Positions 23,903-37,600 of a DNA stretch of 64,000 nt are shown here, in pieces. Numbering within the stretch: the stretch's first letter is position 1; each line of letters opens with the position of its first letter. Location of the stretch: the NCBI GenBank assembly GCA_036250195.1, contig JAVHZZ010000003.1:60592789-60656788 (forward strand), read 5' to 3'. Position numbers and translations under genes: made by a program. This stretch comes from Mixophyes australis (Eukaryota > Chordata > Amphibia > Anura > Limnodynastidae). A model generated the notes under the pieces. The model made no database searches, was not told the origin of the DNA, and saw only the letters and a list, made by a program, of their open reading frames with translations.

Positions 23903-26700
23903 TATGTTGAATCAAGTACAACATCTGCACAGCCTCTTCAAGAAATTGGGTCTTTGAATTAAGTATGGAACCCTGTGTATCACACTAGATGAATCAGCAG
24001 TGTACATGATAAGGAATCATGCTTTTGTGTAATGTGCAGTTACGAAAGTCATGCACTTTGTTAGCTGGGTGTGAAAAATTCATTACAAAGCGCAAATAGG
24101 AAAGAAAATATGTGATTTTTAGAGTTTTTTTTATGGATAAATAGGCATTTTAAATGAAGACATTTAATTTCGACTTCTTCTGGATCCAGACAGATGTTTG
24201 ACGGAGAAGCTACAGGGCTGTTAATGTTTAAATTTTAAGGAAATGACGATTTACAAAGTAAGAGAGGGACATGGGGATATGCATTACACAAGGAAATAGG
24301 ATACATACGGGCAATAAGCAAAATGATATTGGAGAAATAGCCTTAAACTGCTTCTCACTCAATTTTCAGTATAATGAATAATTAATTATCTGCTTACTGA
24401 CAGTGATATCTAAAACATCTGGTTTCATTACATCGTTATATTACAAGCTCAGCATTTTAAGGTCATCCATTTACAGTATATGGTACCACAAAGCCTATAT
24501 ATAAAATGTTACATTTACATAATTACTGCATCCAGTAAGCAGCCAATTACTACTACATTACATGTCACATGAGTGAAGGGTTATACATGGGTTGCTCACT
24601 GCCCTTGAAAAATGGGATTAATGATAATCCCGCTACTTCAGTTTCATAGTGTTATTATGGGTAAAGTCTGAAATACACTGCCAGGAGTTTAGCATAAGAA
24701 GGCTGTGACTTTAACGTGAGATCTCTGGAAAATCTGTATTTTTCTGCATTACATTTCTGGGGAATAGGTGTTCGGTAAAGTCTGCATTGCAAAAACAGAA
24801 AATGAAATGGGAAGAAGTATATACTGTATGCTGTCCATGACAGGTGACTAGGTTACCGATCTGGAAAATACAGCCTTAGTATCTATAATATTAGACCACT
24901 GACAGTATCCCCAATGATTGTTATGTATATGACTTCATCACCCTCAATGACACCATCCTGTCCAGAGCTCACTCATTGCTTATGTTACCTGCTACCTGAA
25001 GGAATGACCCTTGTTTCGGGTTTCCTGATGTGTTTCACCTGGTTTATGACAGCTTCATTTTGATCCTATCCCTGCTCTACTGACCCGGTTACTGCCTCGT
25101 TGATCCCTTGTTGCTAACTTCTCACTTTGTCATCTGCCCAGCCCCTGGTCTGTGCATCCGTTTTTATTTCTCTGCTGCCTGCCCTGACCTTGGCCTGCAT
25201 CTTTACCTTCTGCTCCTGTCTTGCCTGCTCTGACCCTGGACTGTCTGACCACATTTCTGCCTCATCTATCTATGTGTTGTTACTTTGTAACCCACTACCC
25301 TGCTCTGACACCACCTCCGGGTGCAATGGTGTATGTGCTATTGTTGTATTCATTAATAAAATACTGAGTGCATTTCTGAAGAATCTCTGTGGCTAATTGT
25401 ACCAATGTTGAGAAACTTTGTAGCATATAGTGCAAAAAACTACTCACACAATTCATAATATTGATACTTCTGTTTAATTAGTTGCAACAGGCATTGATTG
25501 GCTGGAAGACCCTTAAAAAGCGTGATATATTTCAGGCCAAAAAGGTTGTTATATGATTGTTTAACTGTGTGCTATATACGTTCAGATAGACTGAAATGAC
25601 TTTTAGGAGGGGGGTTCAATTCCCTGCGATGTACCATGGAGTGCCTCCAATACAGTTGTGAACGAACTCCACAGCGATATAAAATCACAAATTTTTCTCC
25701 AAAGCCCATTGAAGTGTTCAGGAAAATCCATGATGTTCGGGTTTTGTAGCCACCAGGAAGGAGTACAGTCAGACATCGTCATGATATGCTGCAGCTTATC
25801 ATAGGAACCTTAATTCCCCCCATAGTGTCTACTATCTGATAACTGTCAAATAACAAACAGAATCAACTATCACCCCACGCATTAAGAATCAACTATCACC
25901 CCACGCATTATAAAACTGGGTCTACAAACTATAAATTTTTAAGTTGCCATAAAGAGGCTTCAAGGTATTAGTATGGATCTTTAGTTTGAAGATATACAGA
26001 ATTCAGAAAACTGGTTAATTCTCTGCTTGGCTGGTATTAATTAATTCTATTATGTGAAGTTTGTGACACTTGTTCCTGAAACAATAGAACAATCTAATTG
26101 TGTCTTCTTTTACAACAGTAAACTTATCTATATGCTGCATAGAAGCGGACAAAAAGGAGCCCAATGTGTATGACAGTAAAGTGAATAGCTAGTTAATGTA
26201 TATAGCAAGTCTTCTGCTGTCACAAGTGTGGATGTGTGTGTGAATCATGGACAAGCATGTCACATTGCGGAGACTTGTCTTTCACATTAAAGCCCAATCT
26301 CTCCCCACAGATCTGAGGCACGTTTTTTGCTCTCCATAACACATGAATAACCAGCCTTTAGATTTCCAAACACAATCCGCTGCCTCTATTAGACTTTCCA
26401 TGTCCCCGCAGAGAAGAGAATAATAGGAGCTTGTCAAAATATCATGACAACTCAATAAGAGGAGGCAGGGAAGACAAAGGCTCACAGCTCTCTCCAGTAA
26501 CCTGCTGACTGTTTCTTTCTAAAGGTGTGTGGCTGGAACATTAACTAAAACCTATAGAGACCAGCACACTCAAGAGAACTAGCTGTTACACAAATACACT
26601 GTTGTATTTAAAACAAATGCAGGACAAAAATAAAAAAAAATTAGCAAAATTCAATAGGAAGCTTTTAATGGAAACAAATGACTTATATTAAATATAACAA
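23903..26700. other. Intron 3, unclassified; short tandem duplication at 25861-25911
   Basis: 24940-25390 is C/T-rich with cctgac-like words and ends near an aataaaa signal at about 25357, resembling a retroelement 3' region, family unknown. At 25861-25911 a 27-bp segment (atcaactatcaccccacgca core) occurs twice in tandem. The rest is unrecognised. Confidence 0.35.
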
Positions 26701-26811
26701 GAGTATATAAACAGGGGCAGGCTAGGCTGGGGGGCTTTAACTGCGACCCCCCCCATAAAACGTCACTTTTGTCTTTAAACTCTACAACAGAGCTCTATAG
26801 AAGCACATCGA

Positions 26812-27124
26812 TCATTATCATCATCATTTATTTATATAGCGCCACTAATTCCGCAGCGTTGTACAGAGCACTCACTCACATCAGTCCCTGCCCATTGGAG
26901 CTTACAGTCTAAATTCCCTAACACAGACAGACACAGACTAGGGTCAATTTGTTAGCAGCCAATTAACCTACCTGGTTTTTGGAGTGTGGGAGGAAACCGG
27001 AGCACCCGGAGGAAACCCATGCAAACACAGGGAGAACATACAAATTCCTCACAGATAAGGCCATAGTTGGGAATTGAACTCATGACCCCAGTGCTGTAAG
27101 GCAGAAGTGCTAACTGCTACGCCA
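26812..27124 (-). repeat. tRNA-derived SINE with L2/CR1-like tail, near full length
   Basis: Minus-strand copy of the family at 20118-20462: the tRNA-like head at the right end contains the box B equivalent GAGTTCAATTCCCAACT. The body cctccgggtgctccggtttc and the tail gcgctatataaataaatgat, ending in (ATG)n at 26815-26828, are intact. The head is slightly more decayed (box A region ggcgtagcagttagca). Confidence 0.85.
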
Positions 27125-28077
27125 AAGATCTCTGTTGTGTGCTACGGACAGACTTAGTACATCAGCAGCGAGGACCCAATATTTTCTTTATGGGGTGTCA
27201 TTTTATTTAACAGAACTTCTGGTTACATATGTGTCCCTATAGACAATGAGGGCCAATGTGGAGGCCAGAATGTGCAGCTTTTTGGTCAATAACATGAGTG
27301 GGGTTGATCGTAGTGCATTAAAAAATGCACAAGAGATCCATCAGAAGTGCCTGTGTGCTTTTAATGCACTGTTTTTGTGTTTGGTTTTTGAATTGGACGG
27401 AATCCTGCTCAATGCATAGAAAGCATTTCAGAAACACACATGTAACTGCGATACACAGAAATTGCCTTAATTCACTGTAATAAATGGAGTTCTGTTCAGA
27501 GTATTGACATGGAATAGTCTCTGCGCAATGATGACATTCCATCTTCATATTAAATGCAGCAGGTAGTGACACCCCATTGTAACACACCTAAATTGTCTCT
27601 CTGTGTACTGAGAAGAAATCAGATCACCACATCTCACATAAGCAGGTTTACAGACAGGCTATAAATGTAATTTAATGGGTACTTGTAACAGGGAAATAAA
27701 AATGCCAGCAATATTATATACTCATATATACTGTCACTCCAGTGCTATTGCTGTACTCTGAAGTGAAGAAGTGAAGCAAAAATAGGAACAATGATGTTAT
27801 TGCTTTAAAAAAAATATACTGTTAAAAAACAAAAGAAGTAAAAATGATCAATTAAAGTGTCCCATTGTCGACATACTGAGGGGCAGTAAATATTTATTAG
27901 CCTATCAATTCACTCTGCTGTAATGATTTAAAAAAATCCCTATCGAGCTAATCAGCTGACTACTGGATCCATCCACAAAATAGCTGGTACCACTGTGTGT
28001 ATATTTTAATCTACAGTAATAAACCTGAAATGTAATAAGTGAGACATTTCTGAAGACAAACAATATGGAGCTAGAAC
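27125..28077. other. Intron 3, no recognised feature
   Basis: No exon or repeat I can bound. Confidence 0.4.
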
Positions 28078-28330
28078 CATACTTACCTACTTTTTGGACT
28101 ATTCCTCTGGGAGATTACAGAGCAGAGGTAAAGAAGGAAGGTGCAAGAGTCATTGTGCAGTGGGGGATAGGGGCCAAGGTGACATGAATTGATTCAACAG
28201 GACCACATGTCAAGGCCCTGCACTCTTTAAAAGAAGGAGAGGTAGGATCCAGGAGGGTGCCCTACTCTCCTAGGAGAACTCCCCAAAATTCATTGATCTC
28301 CGGGACGTTCCAGGAGTGTATGGAAGTATA
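28078..28330. mobile_element. hAT-type MITE, CATACTTGCC family, 253 bp (8-bp TSD GCTAGAAC)
   Basis: Starts CATACTTACCTAC and ends ggaagtata; GCTAGAAC is duplicated exactly at 28070-28077 and 28331-28338. The signature aggagaactccccaaaatt, ctccgggacgttccagg is retained though the copy is decayed. Confidence 0.85.
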
Positions 28331-28338
28331 GCTAGAAC

Positions 28339-29594
28339 CAATCAGAATACATACATACTCATTGAATGATACGTTTGAATTAGCACAGAGAGTACATACA
28401 TTCACAATCACAATGCGGTAATAAACACAACAACACACAGTAAAGTAATACACACAGTACACAAATATACACATTGCAATAATATACAAAGTGAAATGAC
28501 ACACACATATAATGGGAATGCATGTATATGGGCTGGTTCTACAAGTGGCAACGCACCCATAAGGTTGTAGAAGTGTAGTTCCACAAATACACTCAATGAT
28601 ATTATAGCTTTTAACTATCACCCTTTACCCAGCACCCAAGGGTAACAGGATGAGCTTGAGTACCTTGGGGGGGAACACATGTTTTTTGCAGTATTTCTGT
28701 CCCATTTTGACAAGAGTGGGGCTGGTTTCATATTATGACTTAGTAACCCCCATAATGCGGGTTACTTATTTTACAGGGGAAGATTTTTATTTATTTATAT
28801 ATTAATTAATCAATCAAAGAAAGCACTCAGGAAAAGCGTTATATATTTTCTAATGTAACATCTGACAGGTATACTCCATTGCTTATATATAGGTACTTGA
28901 AATTTGTGCCAATGTCTCTCCAACAGGCAATCTTTTTTGTGCCTTGTCAATACCCCTTTCTTGTGCCTCGCCAAGACAATCTTGGGAAAATGCCTACTTA
29001 TCCCCACTAAGTTCTTCTGGAAGTTCTTGACTAATTCCAGTGTTTTAACTTTTACCAAGGTCATCAAGCCTCGCCAAGGCATGATCCCTCATAATCACTC
29101 ATAGTTGGAAGAAATCCTCCTTACTTCCTCACTATCTACAGAAATATATCTCTCTCTGTTTATATTAATGTCCTTCACAGACCGGGAGCAATGAACGCTG
29201 TACAGAGCATGGTCCCACTCTACCTGGTCTGTACCAAACGGCAGATGAAATTTAAAGTAAATAAATGTAGGGTTATGAACCAAGGTCAGGGTAATAATTT
29301 TGCTACTTGCACATTAAATGGAAAACAACTGAGAAAAAATGTAGATAAAAAGAACAATTAGCTGACAGAAAGCTGAGTAGCAGCACTCAGTGCCAGTCAG
29401 CAGCTGAAAAGGGGGGGAAATGCATGTGATGCAAACATAGTATTGCCATAGTAAAAGTCACCACATCTTAAATATGGGTTAGAGTTTTGGGCATCTCACT
29501 ATAAGAAAGACATAGAAGAACTTGAGGGGGTTCATTGGCAGGTAATAAAGGGATGGAATGGTTAAATTATACAAAGTGGTTAGAAAAACTTGGT
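28339..29594. other. Intron 3, no recognised feature; CA-rich stretch 28400-28520
   Basis: The CA-rich low-complexity part creates long but meaningless minus-strand ORFs rich in Cys, Val and Tyr. The remainder is unrecognised. Confidence 0.4.
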
Positions 29595-29913
29595 GGGCCT
29601 GATTGATTAATGCAAGTATAGCAAAAAAATTAGTAACTTTGCATCTTGACAAAACCATGTTGCATTGGAGTCGGGGGTCAATTTACAATGTGGAGATGGG
29701 TTTATAGTTGGGGCAAGGCATGTTCTAGATCAACTTTAAATTTCAGTGTACAAATATAGCTATCAAGTATTTGTGTGCTACATGAGAAAACAGCCAGTAT
29801 TTAACATATGAGCAAAATAATACACTAATATGCACCCCTTGCACTGTAACATGGTTTGTCCAGGAGACTACTTATTCATTTTTTTTACTTAATTTACTTA
29901 ATGAATCAGGCCC
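29595..29913. mobile_element. Palindromic MITE, family B, 319 bp (3-bp TSD GGT)
   Basis: Termini GGGCCTGATTGATTAA and TTAATGAATCAGGCCC; GGT flanks both sides (29592-29594, 29914-29916). The interior shares ttgcattggag, tagttggggcaagg and atttgtgtgctacatgag with family B copies at 42514 and 49648. Confidence 0.9.
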
Positions 29914-30905
29914 GGTATGTTTACTCGGAAAAAGGCACCTTCGATATGTCCTAATTAATATATGTAAATATATCAGAGGTCAATAAAAAAAACACTTGTC
30001 TAATGAATACTTCGTACCATGGTCCTTACAGATGAAAAGCGGACATTTTTGCTAGTGTAGCATAAATTCTCAATGAAAAGTTCTTAACACTGGTAGATGA
30101 CAGAATCCAATTACATAGTTATTCAATATGAATCTACAAGCAGAACACAATGATAACAGGTTATAGGTTATTTCAAATATATTCACCACTAAAATGATCC
30201 TTAAGTTGTGCGCAATTTTCTAACTGTAAGTAGTAGCCCAATGATGTAAAATAATTGGTTACAATTAACTCAATCACAGCATAAACATGCTTCAGTGTCT
30301 TTAATATTTTAGTAAAATGCTAGGATATCTTGTCTGTGTAGGTCTCTATGCCATGTGGTCCTCGAACATTAATCAGTTGTCAAGTCATTTTCTTGTTAAG
30401 ATAATGGAAGAGAGGGTTCAATAACACAAGACTTGGAATTACATTCCGGCTGAGCTGTTACTGTAGTTTTCTAATATCTTGTGACTGACTATAAAATTAC
30501 CTTGATCGATTGAGTAACTGTTTCATTAACAATTTCTAGACAAACTATAGTACACACAGACTTCACTTATATAGAGGGATATTCTCCATAATTTCGACTC
30601 TTTCGATCTCCACTGTTATGCACTGAACCATATGTAAAGCCTCGCCTCAGATATAACCAAGAGTATTATGTGAACTGTTCTAAAATCAAAGTGCTATTGA
30701 TGGTAGTAATTTAATTCAGTCACCATAAAAGGCAATTTTCTGACCTGTACATAATGCTATAGACAACTGTGTTACCATGCTGCCCTCTCTGAAAGGTTGT
30801 ATGAAATTCTTTTACATCTGTTTCAAATTTATTTTTCAGAAAGTCATTTATGAATGCAGAAAACTGCAGACTCACAGCACAAATGCCCCTTTTCTTCTCT
30901 GCCTA

Positions 30906-30940
<35 letters not shown>

Positions 30941-31623
30941 TCTTTTGTGACATTATGCTCCTAAATTTGTGAACATGTGCCTGTTTTATGGGTACTAGCA
31001 TGGATAATAAGCACATTAAGATAGCAGTGATAACATGTGGCGCCTTCTAATGGGACCAGCTATGCAGATTGGGGAAATCAACGCTGAAGATGCCTGACTT
31101 TGAGGCCAAATGCAAAAATAAAACATTCAGATTAAGGGCAGAGAGTGAATATGTAGTTCCTGGTTTAGCAGAGGCTGCAAAGCCTCTTCTGATGCAGAAA
31201 TAATCTTGGGTTTTGCAAGTCCTCTGAGGTGGCAGTAATTACGCAGCTGTCTTTACATTCAATGAGATGACATTTGATATTGAAATGCGCACATAAAATT
31301 TGATGTAAATAAAACATGAAAAAAGTCAAACGAAGCTCCAAAAACATTATTGATGAGACAAAAAAAGAACAGTTATAATTAAGACAGCCGTTTAAAAGTG
31401 ATAGAAGACAGGGTTTTAAAGTTATGTTTTTACTTTAACATCCTTCACAAATTGTATGCAAAACATCTGCACAAAACACGACAGGCCTGCATGCCTGCTG
31501 GAGAAAATCATTGCATTTGCATAGAAAGCAAACTCTGTACCTTCACATTGTTTGAGCCCTGGAATCATGAATGATCCTCAAACAGGTAGCAGCATTTAAA
31601 TGCATACTAAGGGGAATAATTAG
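29914..31623. other. Intron 3; (ATC)n at 30907-30941, otherwise unrecognised
   Basis: The triplet run at 30907-30941 is the only bounded feature. Confidence 0.5.
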
Positions 31624-32095
31624 TAGAGATGTCCACTGACCCCCGTGTTTTGGTTTTGGATCTGGATTAACTTCATGTTTTGGTTTTGGCAAAACCGCCC
31701 TAGTGTGTTTTGGTTTTGGTTTAGGTTTTGGATCCCTTTTTTTTTACCCCTCCTGTTTCTGTGCGAGCAATGGCATTGAGCAATGTCACTGGAGACTGGA
31801 GAGTGACAAGAACACTGCTATCCCTCCTGTTTCTGTAAGAGCAATGGCACTGGAGACTGGAGAGTGACAAGAACACTGCTACCCCTGTTTCTGTGTGAGC
31901 AATGGCGCTGGATCTCCTGGGGAGGGAGGTACTTATGGAACCCAAAACCAGCGAGATCCGACAACGCAACAATGACGTTTTGCCTCAATTCAGATCTGAG
32001 GACGCGCAAAAGTACCAAGCCAGCTCGCGAGCGTACTCAAATCCCCTAAGATTGGGTGGGCTCGGTTTTCAGAAAACCGAGCCCAAACATCTCTA
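31624..32095 (-). mobile_element. 472-bp non-autonomous relative of the 57.8-62.4 kb hAT-type element
   Basis: On the minus strand it begins TAGAGATG then a GGTTTTC-AGA-AAACC palindrome, and carries the block aacgtcattgttgcgttgtc-ggatctcg shared with the large element (57860-57893). It ends with the same GTTTTGG-rich segment and TCCACTGACCCCCGTG... terminus. Flanks ataattag and atacttac agree at 6 of 8 bases. The interior is a duplicated stretch around ctgtttctgt-gagcaatggc (three times between 31755 and 31910). Confidence 0.8.
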
Positions 32096-32990
32096 ATACT
32101 TACTAAGAGGCGGTTCCGACGAACTGCCAATTCCTGGCTTTTTGCCTTCATTTTTTAAAATGACAATTTTTTGAAAGACGAAGCCCATCAGTTTATGACT
32201 TTAATAAAATTGCAGTTTTAAAAAATGATGGCAAAGAGCCAGAAATTTCTGCACTTATCCAAAAACATCTATAGGGAACACCAATGAAAGGTAGGTTATC
32301 AGTAGCTGGCTTTCAGTTCCAACTGAGGAACATTTTAAATTAAGGTCAAGTCATTTTCATTTAGAGCTGGGCAAAAAGATAATTCCATCTGAAACTTTGC
32401 TCTTGTCTTGATCTGCTTGAATAGACAGATTAGTAAATTAAGAAGAAAGTTTACTTGGCTCTTGGGATTCAGCATGACCGGGCCGTAAACCTAGAGACCA
32501 CGATGATTCACGGTGCTCGATGCATTGTAATCAATGAGTGATATCTGTATTCTGGACTACAGACTGAGGGCCGCCTCACTATCCTCTACACAAGCCAGAG
32601 AGTCAACAGATCAATACTCTCACTTATTGGTCTGCTTCCTATGCCACCTGCTCTCCTCCCAATGACATGTACCAAGCAGTACAAGTGGGTGACGGTCTAT
32701 CCACACTAAAGCCATTTCATCCTCACATTCTATCACTGACCACTCGCCACCCTTCCCAGTCACATGTTGTGTAATATAGCATGAAACTGCTCGACACCCC
32801 AAGGGTATCTAATTAGCGAATGATGGCAGTAAAGAAGAAGCGTGCCTTGAAGAATAGGTTTTATTAACAGACAAAACTGGGCAATCTAGAAAAACATCTT
32901 TAAAAATTATTTATTAGCTATCAATATTCAAGTCACAAAGCAGAGACACCACAAACACTAGAAGACTATAACTATGTTTCCGTCTCTCTC
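32096..32990. other. Intron 3, no recognised feature
   Basis: Nothing bounded here. Confidence 0.4.
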
Positions 32991-33120
32991 TGTCTGTGTG
33001 TGTGTGTTAGGGAATTTAGACTGTAAGCTCCAGTGGAGCAGGGACTGATGTGAATGAGTTCTCTGTACAGCGCTGTGGAATTAGTGGCGCTATATAAATA
33101 AATGATGATGGTGATGATTG
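32991..33120 (+). repeat. SINE tail only (L2/CR1-like 3' end) with (GATG)n
   Basis: Contains gggaatttagactgtaagct, gcagggactgatgtgaatga, gtacagcgctgtggaattag and ends tataaataaatgatgatggt. The tRNA head is absent; a GT run lies directly before it. Confidence 0.75.
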
Positions 33121-34631
33121 GCGCTGTTGGTATTTTGTAACCGTGTGTTTGCTAGGCTGGGGCACATCTAATCCAACCATCTCCAGAACTGCATGTGGTT
33201 CCCAGGACGTTGCTCTACTTTAGATGCTATGTTTTAGCTAGCAGTTTAAGTGCAGTGAGGCAAGTTTAATATCATCTGCTTTTAGCTGTAAGGTCACTGC
33301 TTCAGGCTTGAAGGTAGCGAATGCCTAGGGGAATTCTACGGACTCAACTTAGGTTTGCAATCTCAGTAAATTATTCATGGTTCAGAATCGGGACAGAGAA
33401 GGCTGCAGCGTTAGCACAGCTGATAGAGAGGGAGTTACCGCCAGCCCTGAACAAACACTCCTCTTCATTTTCTCTATATACACATGGACGGTTCTTAACC
33501 AAGCATTTCAAGATGTTTAAACTAGGGCAGGGAAATACCCCTTGTGTGCAGGTGTAAATTCATCTGAAACTTTTGCCGTAGGATGGCTGTTAAAATTGTT
33601 TTTATTTTCTAGAGTTAACCTGCAAAATAAGACATTTAAATCACCATGCAGTCCAATTAGCAAATATGCACTAAAAAAAACAACCAACACTGCTAAATTG
33701 TTGCAAACTGAATAGATACTGTACATGTCAAAGGAAATCTACAGCTCACAAGCGTGTGGTCCGGAAATAATATGGGCTTATCTTATTTCCACCAGCAACA
33801 GAAAAGTTTATAGCTATAGATTGCAAATAATTGTATTACCAACTTAAGTGAGGGTATAAATTAAAGTAATGTTGTGTGAAATTGTTTTCCCCTAAAAATA
33901 AGTTGCACAAATATTGCTCTGGTGTCTGTGTAGCAACCACAAAATGATCCTAATAATAAGAATTGTTATAAATAATGCAGAGTCTGAATAGCATTGTACA
34001 TGAAGATGACCAGTGATGCAAATATCAGAGTGGAACAACAGTTATGTCTGGCACTGATTTGATCTGAAGCCACTAGGCAGTGGCATAGGGTGACAGGTGG
34101 CATAGAACTGAAAGGTTTTTATGAGATATAAGGGTTTTTCTTTGGGATTGTGCCTACTTTCACTGCATTATGAGGAAGCCAAAGTTCATTCCTTGTTCAC
34201 ACCTAACCCCTGTTAATGTGCTTTCTGCTCATGAAGCTTGAAATGAGCATTAAAAATAGGATAAATGGTATCTTATCAGCTTGTTCCCATCACTGAGCCC
34301 TAAAATGTCAAAGCCTCTTTTAAACTTTTAAAAAGCAGCATAACATATTCTCAAAAGCACAAATCAAGAAAAGTGCACGATAAACTCATTAAATATGCCT
34401 AAATAAAACGCTTCTATAGCATGCATTGGTTTTCATGCATTTTATAAATTTGTCCAGTGTTTATGTGTGAACGAGCCCCTCAATTTAGTTGTAATGGGTA
34501 ACTATTGTAACTATTTTACAGTACATACACTTGAACCCATAACATTGTATGTACTTAAAAGTTCTTTTTCTATCCTATATAGTTTTATGCTACACCTGTC
34601 ATATACAAATAAAATGTAGCATAGTTATAAT
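33121..34631. other. Intron 3, no recognised feature
   Basis: AT-rich, no bounded features. Confidence 0.4.

Positions 34632-34673
<42 letters not shown>
34632..34673. repeat. (GATA)n microsatellite
   Basis: About ten tandem GATA units. Confidence 0.95.
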
Positions 34674-34674
<1 letters not shown>

Positions 34675-36108
34675 TTATATTGAAGTGGGGCTTGCATTTT
34701 CTTACCTTTCCTAGAATGTCGCAACAACTTGCTTACTGAATGTTACCATATTTATGCAAAACTCCATCCTGCTCCAACCCTCATCCATCCATTTGTATAA
34801 ATCATACTTTCCACCATTTTTACATATTTTCCAGGGACACTTTACAGCTACATGCAGGTAACACACAATACAGCCTCAGCTGTTATTGGTGCACTACAAT
34901 CCCTATCACGTTATGTTTAATTGAAGTTGGTAATAGTGTACCTTTTTGCAATTCAAATATTTGTTTTCAGTTAACAATTGAACAACTAACAACATCTAAA
35001 AGAGAGTAAGAGTGATTGACATCTGACATGCAAAAAAAGATGAATTGATAGTGCAGTTGGTTATTTATGATAAATGGGGACAGTAAGGACTGTTGGACAC
35101 TATGATGAAGAAATAAACAGCCCTGGACAGTACATTTGTTGTCTACACTTAGCAAAGGCAGCTATAATCAATATCAAGCATAATATAGTCCATCAATTCG
35201 CAAGGGACCGGCGAAAACCCCAGAGGAACGCTCATTACACCCTCTTCCCTACAATCACTCTGTGTGTCTCTCTACAATCAGTGCATTTCCAAAATCCTGA
35301 GACAAATGCTCCTTTTCTTTACATCTAAAGAAATCCATGTTAAAGTAAAAGGTGCCCAGCGAGGGGTACTGTTAAGCCTATTAAATTCTAAAATAACCTT
35401 TTTCGCGACTCAATAAGTCCGACCCGCGCTCTTTCTCTGAGCACTTCTTGAACTGCGGCTCTGAAGTGGGGATGCCTGGCCTCCATTCCTCCTACATTAT
35501 AATCTCTGGTAATGGATATGAGAATAGAGCTATGTTTAAAGTCAAATAAATCAATTGTTCCGAGTGCTTTTCCTGGCAGGTATCAATTACACCCTCTTTT
35601 TAAGATAACTTTAGGCTTCATTTTATCCAATTATTTACTGATTTCAGTGCATTTTAAGATAAAGATTTCTCTCTGGGTACAATTCTGAGAACTATTCATA
35701 TTAATGTGCCAGCGACTAATTGCTTAAACAGTGTGCTATTATATCAGAATTAGATTATTTATGTCTTATGGTCTACTTGAATTTACAGAAAGGAAAGCTC
35801 CAGAATGCACTGTAAATCCCCCTAAAAATGAGTTTTCAGGTGATTACAGCATTATATAGTAACAAGGCTATTTACTATTATAGGTATCTGTGGCGACTGC
35901 AAAAATACATTATTTATCAAGCTTTAAAATTTAGATCTTACGATCCTTCCCCAGCAGGCTTCGTACACCTCCCCATTGCAAATTTGTAAAAGCCATTAGA
36001 ACCTGTAAGTAAAGTGACGCAATTGCAATCACTTTAATATAAATAATTCATCAGGACAAGCTCCTATCAGAGTCGCTGTCCCAAATGAAGGATCTTAATA
36101 AGTAAAAA
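34674..36108. other. Intron 3, repeat-poor; candidate conserved noncoding DNA at 35340-36060
   Basis: 35340-36060 lacks any of the repeats that fill this window and is rich in short homeodomain-like words (ccaattatttac, ctaattgcttaaac, gaattagattatt). That makes it a candidate regulatory block, on inference only. There is no exon. Confidence 0.25.
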
Positions 36109-36218
36109 CTGTAACCGGGTTAGGCGAACAGGTGCCATCTCCTGCGGTACATGGTGGTCTACAGCAGCAGAGAAGTCCAAGGTTTTGATACAAGGAGCCT
36201 TAGTCAGTTTTACTAAGC
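36109..36218 (-). repeat. Copy of an unclassified interspersed repeat (LTR-like 3' part)
   Basis: The reverse complement matches 49343-49464 in taaaact-gactaagg, gta-caaaacctt, gacttctctgctgctgtag and agatggcacc-gttcgcctaa. The presence of a polyadenylation-like signal upstream suggests an LTR or retroelement end, but the family is unknown. Confidence 0.5.
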
Positions 36219-37424
36219 AGAAAGAAAACGTCAAAATAAACACCTTGCTTGTCCGGACCCTAACAGAACACACTCTCTCCTGTGAAGGACATTGTGTCCC
36301 ACACACACACACAATATATGGATATAATTGGTCACCATTTGCAGCATCTCTGAGGAGGCATCCAACCTCCACCACAGGTCTGAGAGAAACGGAGACTGAC
36401 CTGACATCTTTTTACACACACCTTACAGGTACAACCCTTAATCAGTTTGCTGTCTGGAAGAAAAGAAGACCTCTGGGCCTTGTAAATGGAGCCCACCCAT
36501 CTCTCGCCATTTACTCCTCAGGGACCCTGACCAGTTTTTCTTAAAGCTGAACATACTCTTTTAGAAGCTTTTACCAAACCCCAGCAATCTCCCTGGGGTT
36601 TCAAAGCATATTAGACAGACACCCTGGGACATACAGTATATACCTGCCATTTGCCACTTTTCCAGTGCTTCTGTCACAATACGTTAATTAATTTCTCATT
36701 ACTGCAATAAGAAATGATAATTAACATAGAGAAAATGCAAGGGGTCATAAATAAACCCCACAATCTTTTTAAAAAAAATCAAATAAGGAAGTGTGTTAAT
36801 AACCAACTCTTTTACCCTCCTCCCTAAGCACTACAATAGGGGGTGAACTTTCTTCTTAATTACTATGATATATACAGGATCTATCTCTGACATCCCATTC
36901 GCAGATGGATACTAGCGGCATGATGCAGAAAGTGGAGGAAATAGTCCATAACTAAACAAAAACAACAAATTCTAGAAAAAGAACTGCAAGTATAATGTAT
37001 ATGTAAGTATTGCATATTGATGAAGAAAAATATTAAATTCATTATGATATGAACTCTGATGTAATATAATGAAACCACATAACAATTCAAACAACTTATA
37101 GAAGTCAACTGCAGTTTAATACCAACTCTGGGAAAATGTGTATTTAAAACACATATACCTGCATGACAGCCCAGATAAATATTGTGTCAATGGGAAGCAC
37201 CCATTTAGAGACATAAAAAGCAAACTCTGATCACTTCTCTATGTACAGTAATAGGACAGGACGTCTATTAGTTGCATCTTATATCTAAGAGCTGCAGCCA
37301 CTAAGGTTCTGCAATACACTATGAAAGTGGATACTCCCAAGGTCAATCCATGAAAACAACTTTATCAAACAATTAGCTCACGGAGAAATTGACCTACAGG
37401 CTGCTATCAGCTCTCTTATCTATA
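36219..37424. other. Intron 3, no recognised feature
   Basis: ORFs here lack support. Confidence 0.35.
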
Positions 37425-37600
37425 AACGTGGCGCAGTGGTTAGCATTGCTGTATAACATTACTGGGGCCCTACCAGTATGGAGTTTCCTCCCAGTTCCTG
37501 TGTGGCAGAGAATTTAAATTGTAGCTCTAATAGTGCAGGGATTGATGTGAATGATTAAGTATCTGTACAGTGCTGTCTAATATTTGTCCTTTTCAGAGAC
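37425..37600 (+). repeat. Internally deleted tRNA-SINE
   Basis: The head ggcgcagtggttagcattgc, then ggagtttcctccc and tgtgtggcagagaatttaaa, and the tail gggattgatgtgaatga with ctgtacagtgctg, fit the tRNA-SINE family with most of the body lost. Confidence 0.6.

Noticed and set aside
28262..28621. 119-codon Cys/Val/Tyr-rich minus-strand ORF
   Set aside because: Arises from CA-rich low-complexity DNA, overlaps a MITE end and has no family features.
36185..36544. 119-codon plus-strand ORF as a gene
   Set aside because: No recognisable domain or splice context; its left part overlaps a shared repeat segment.
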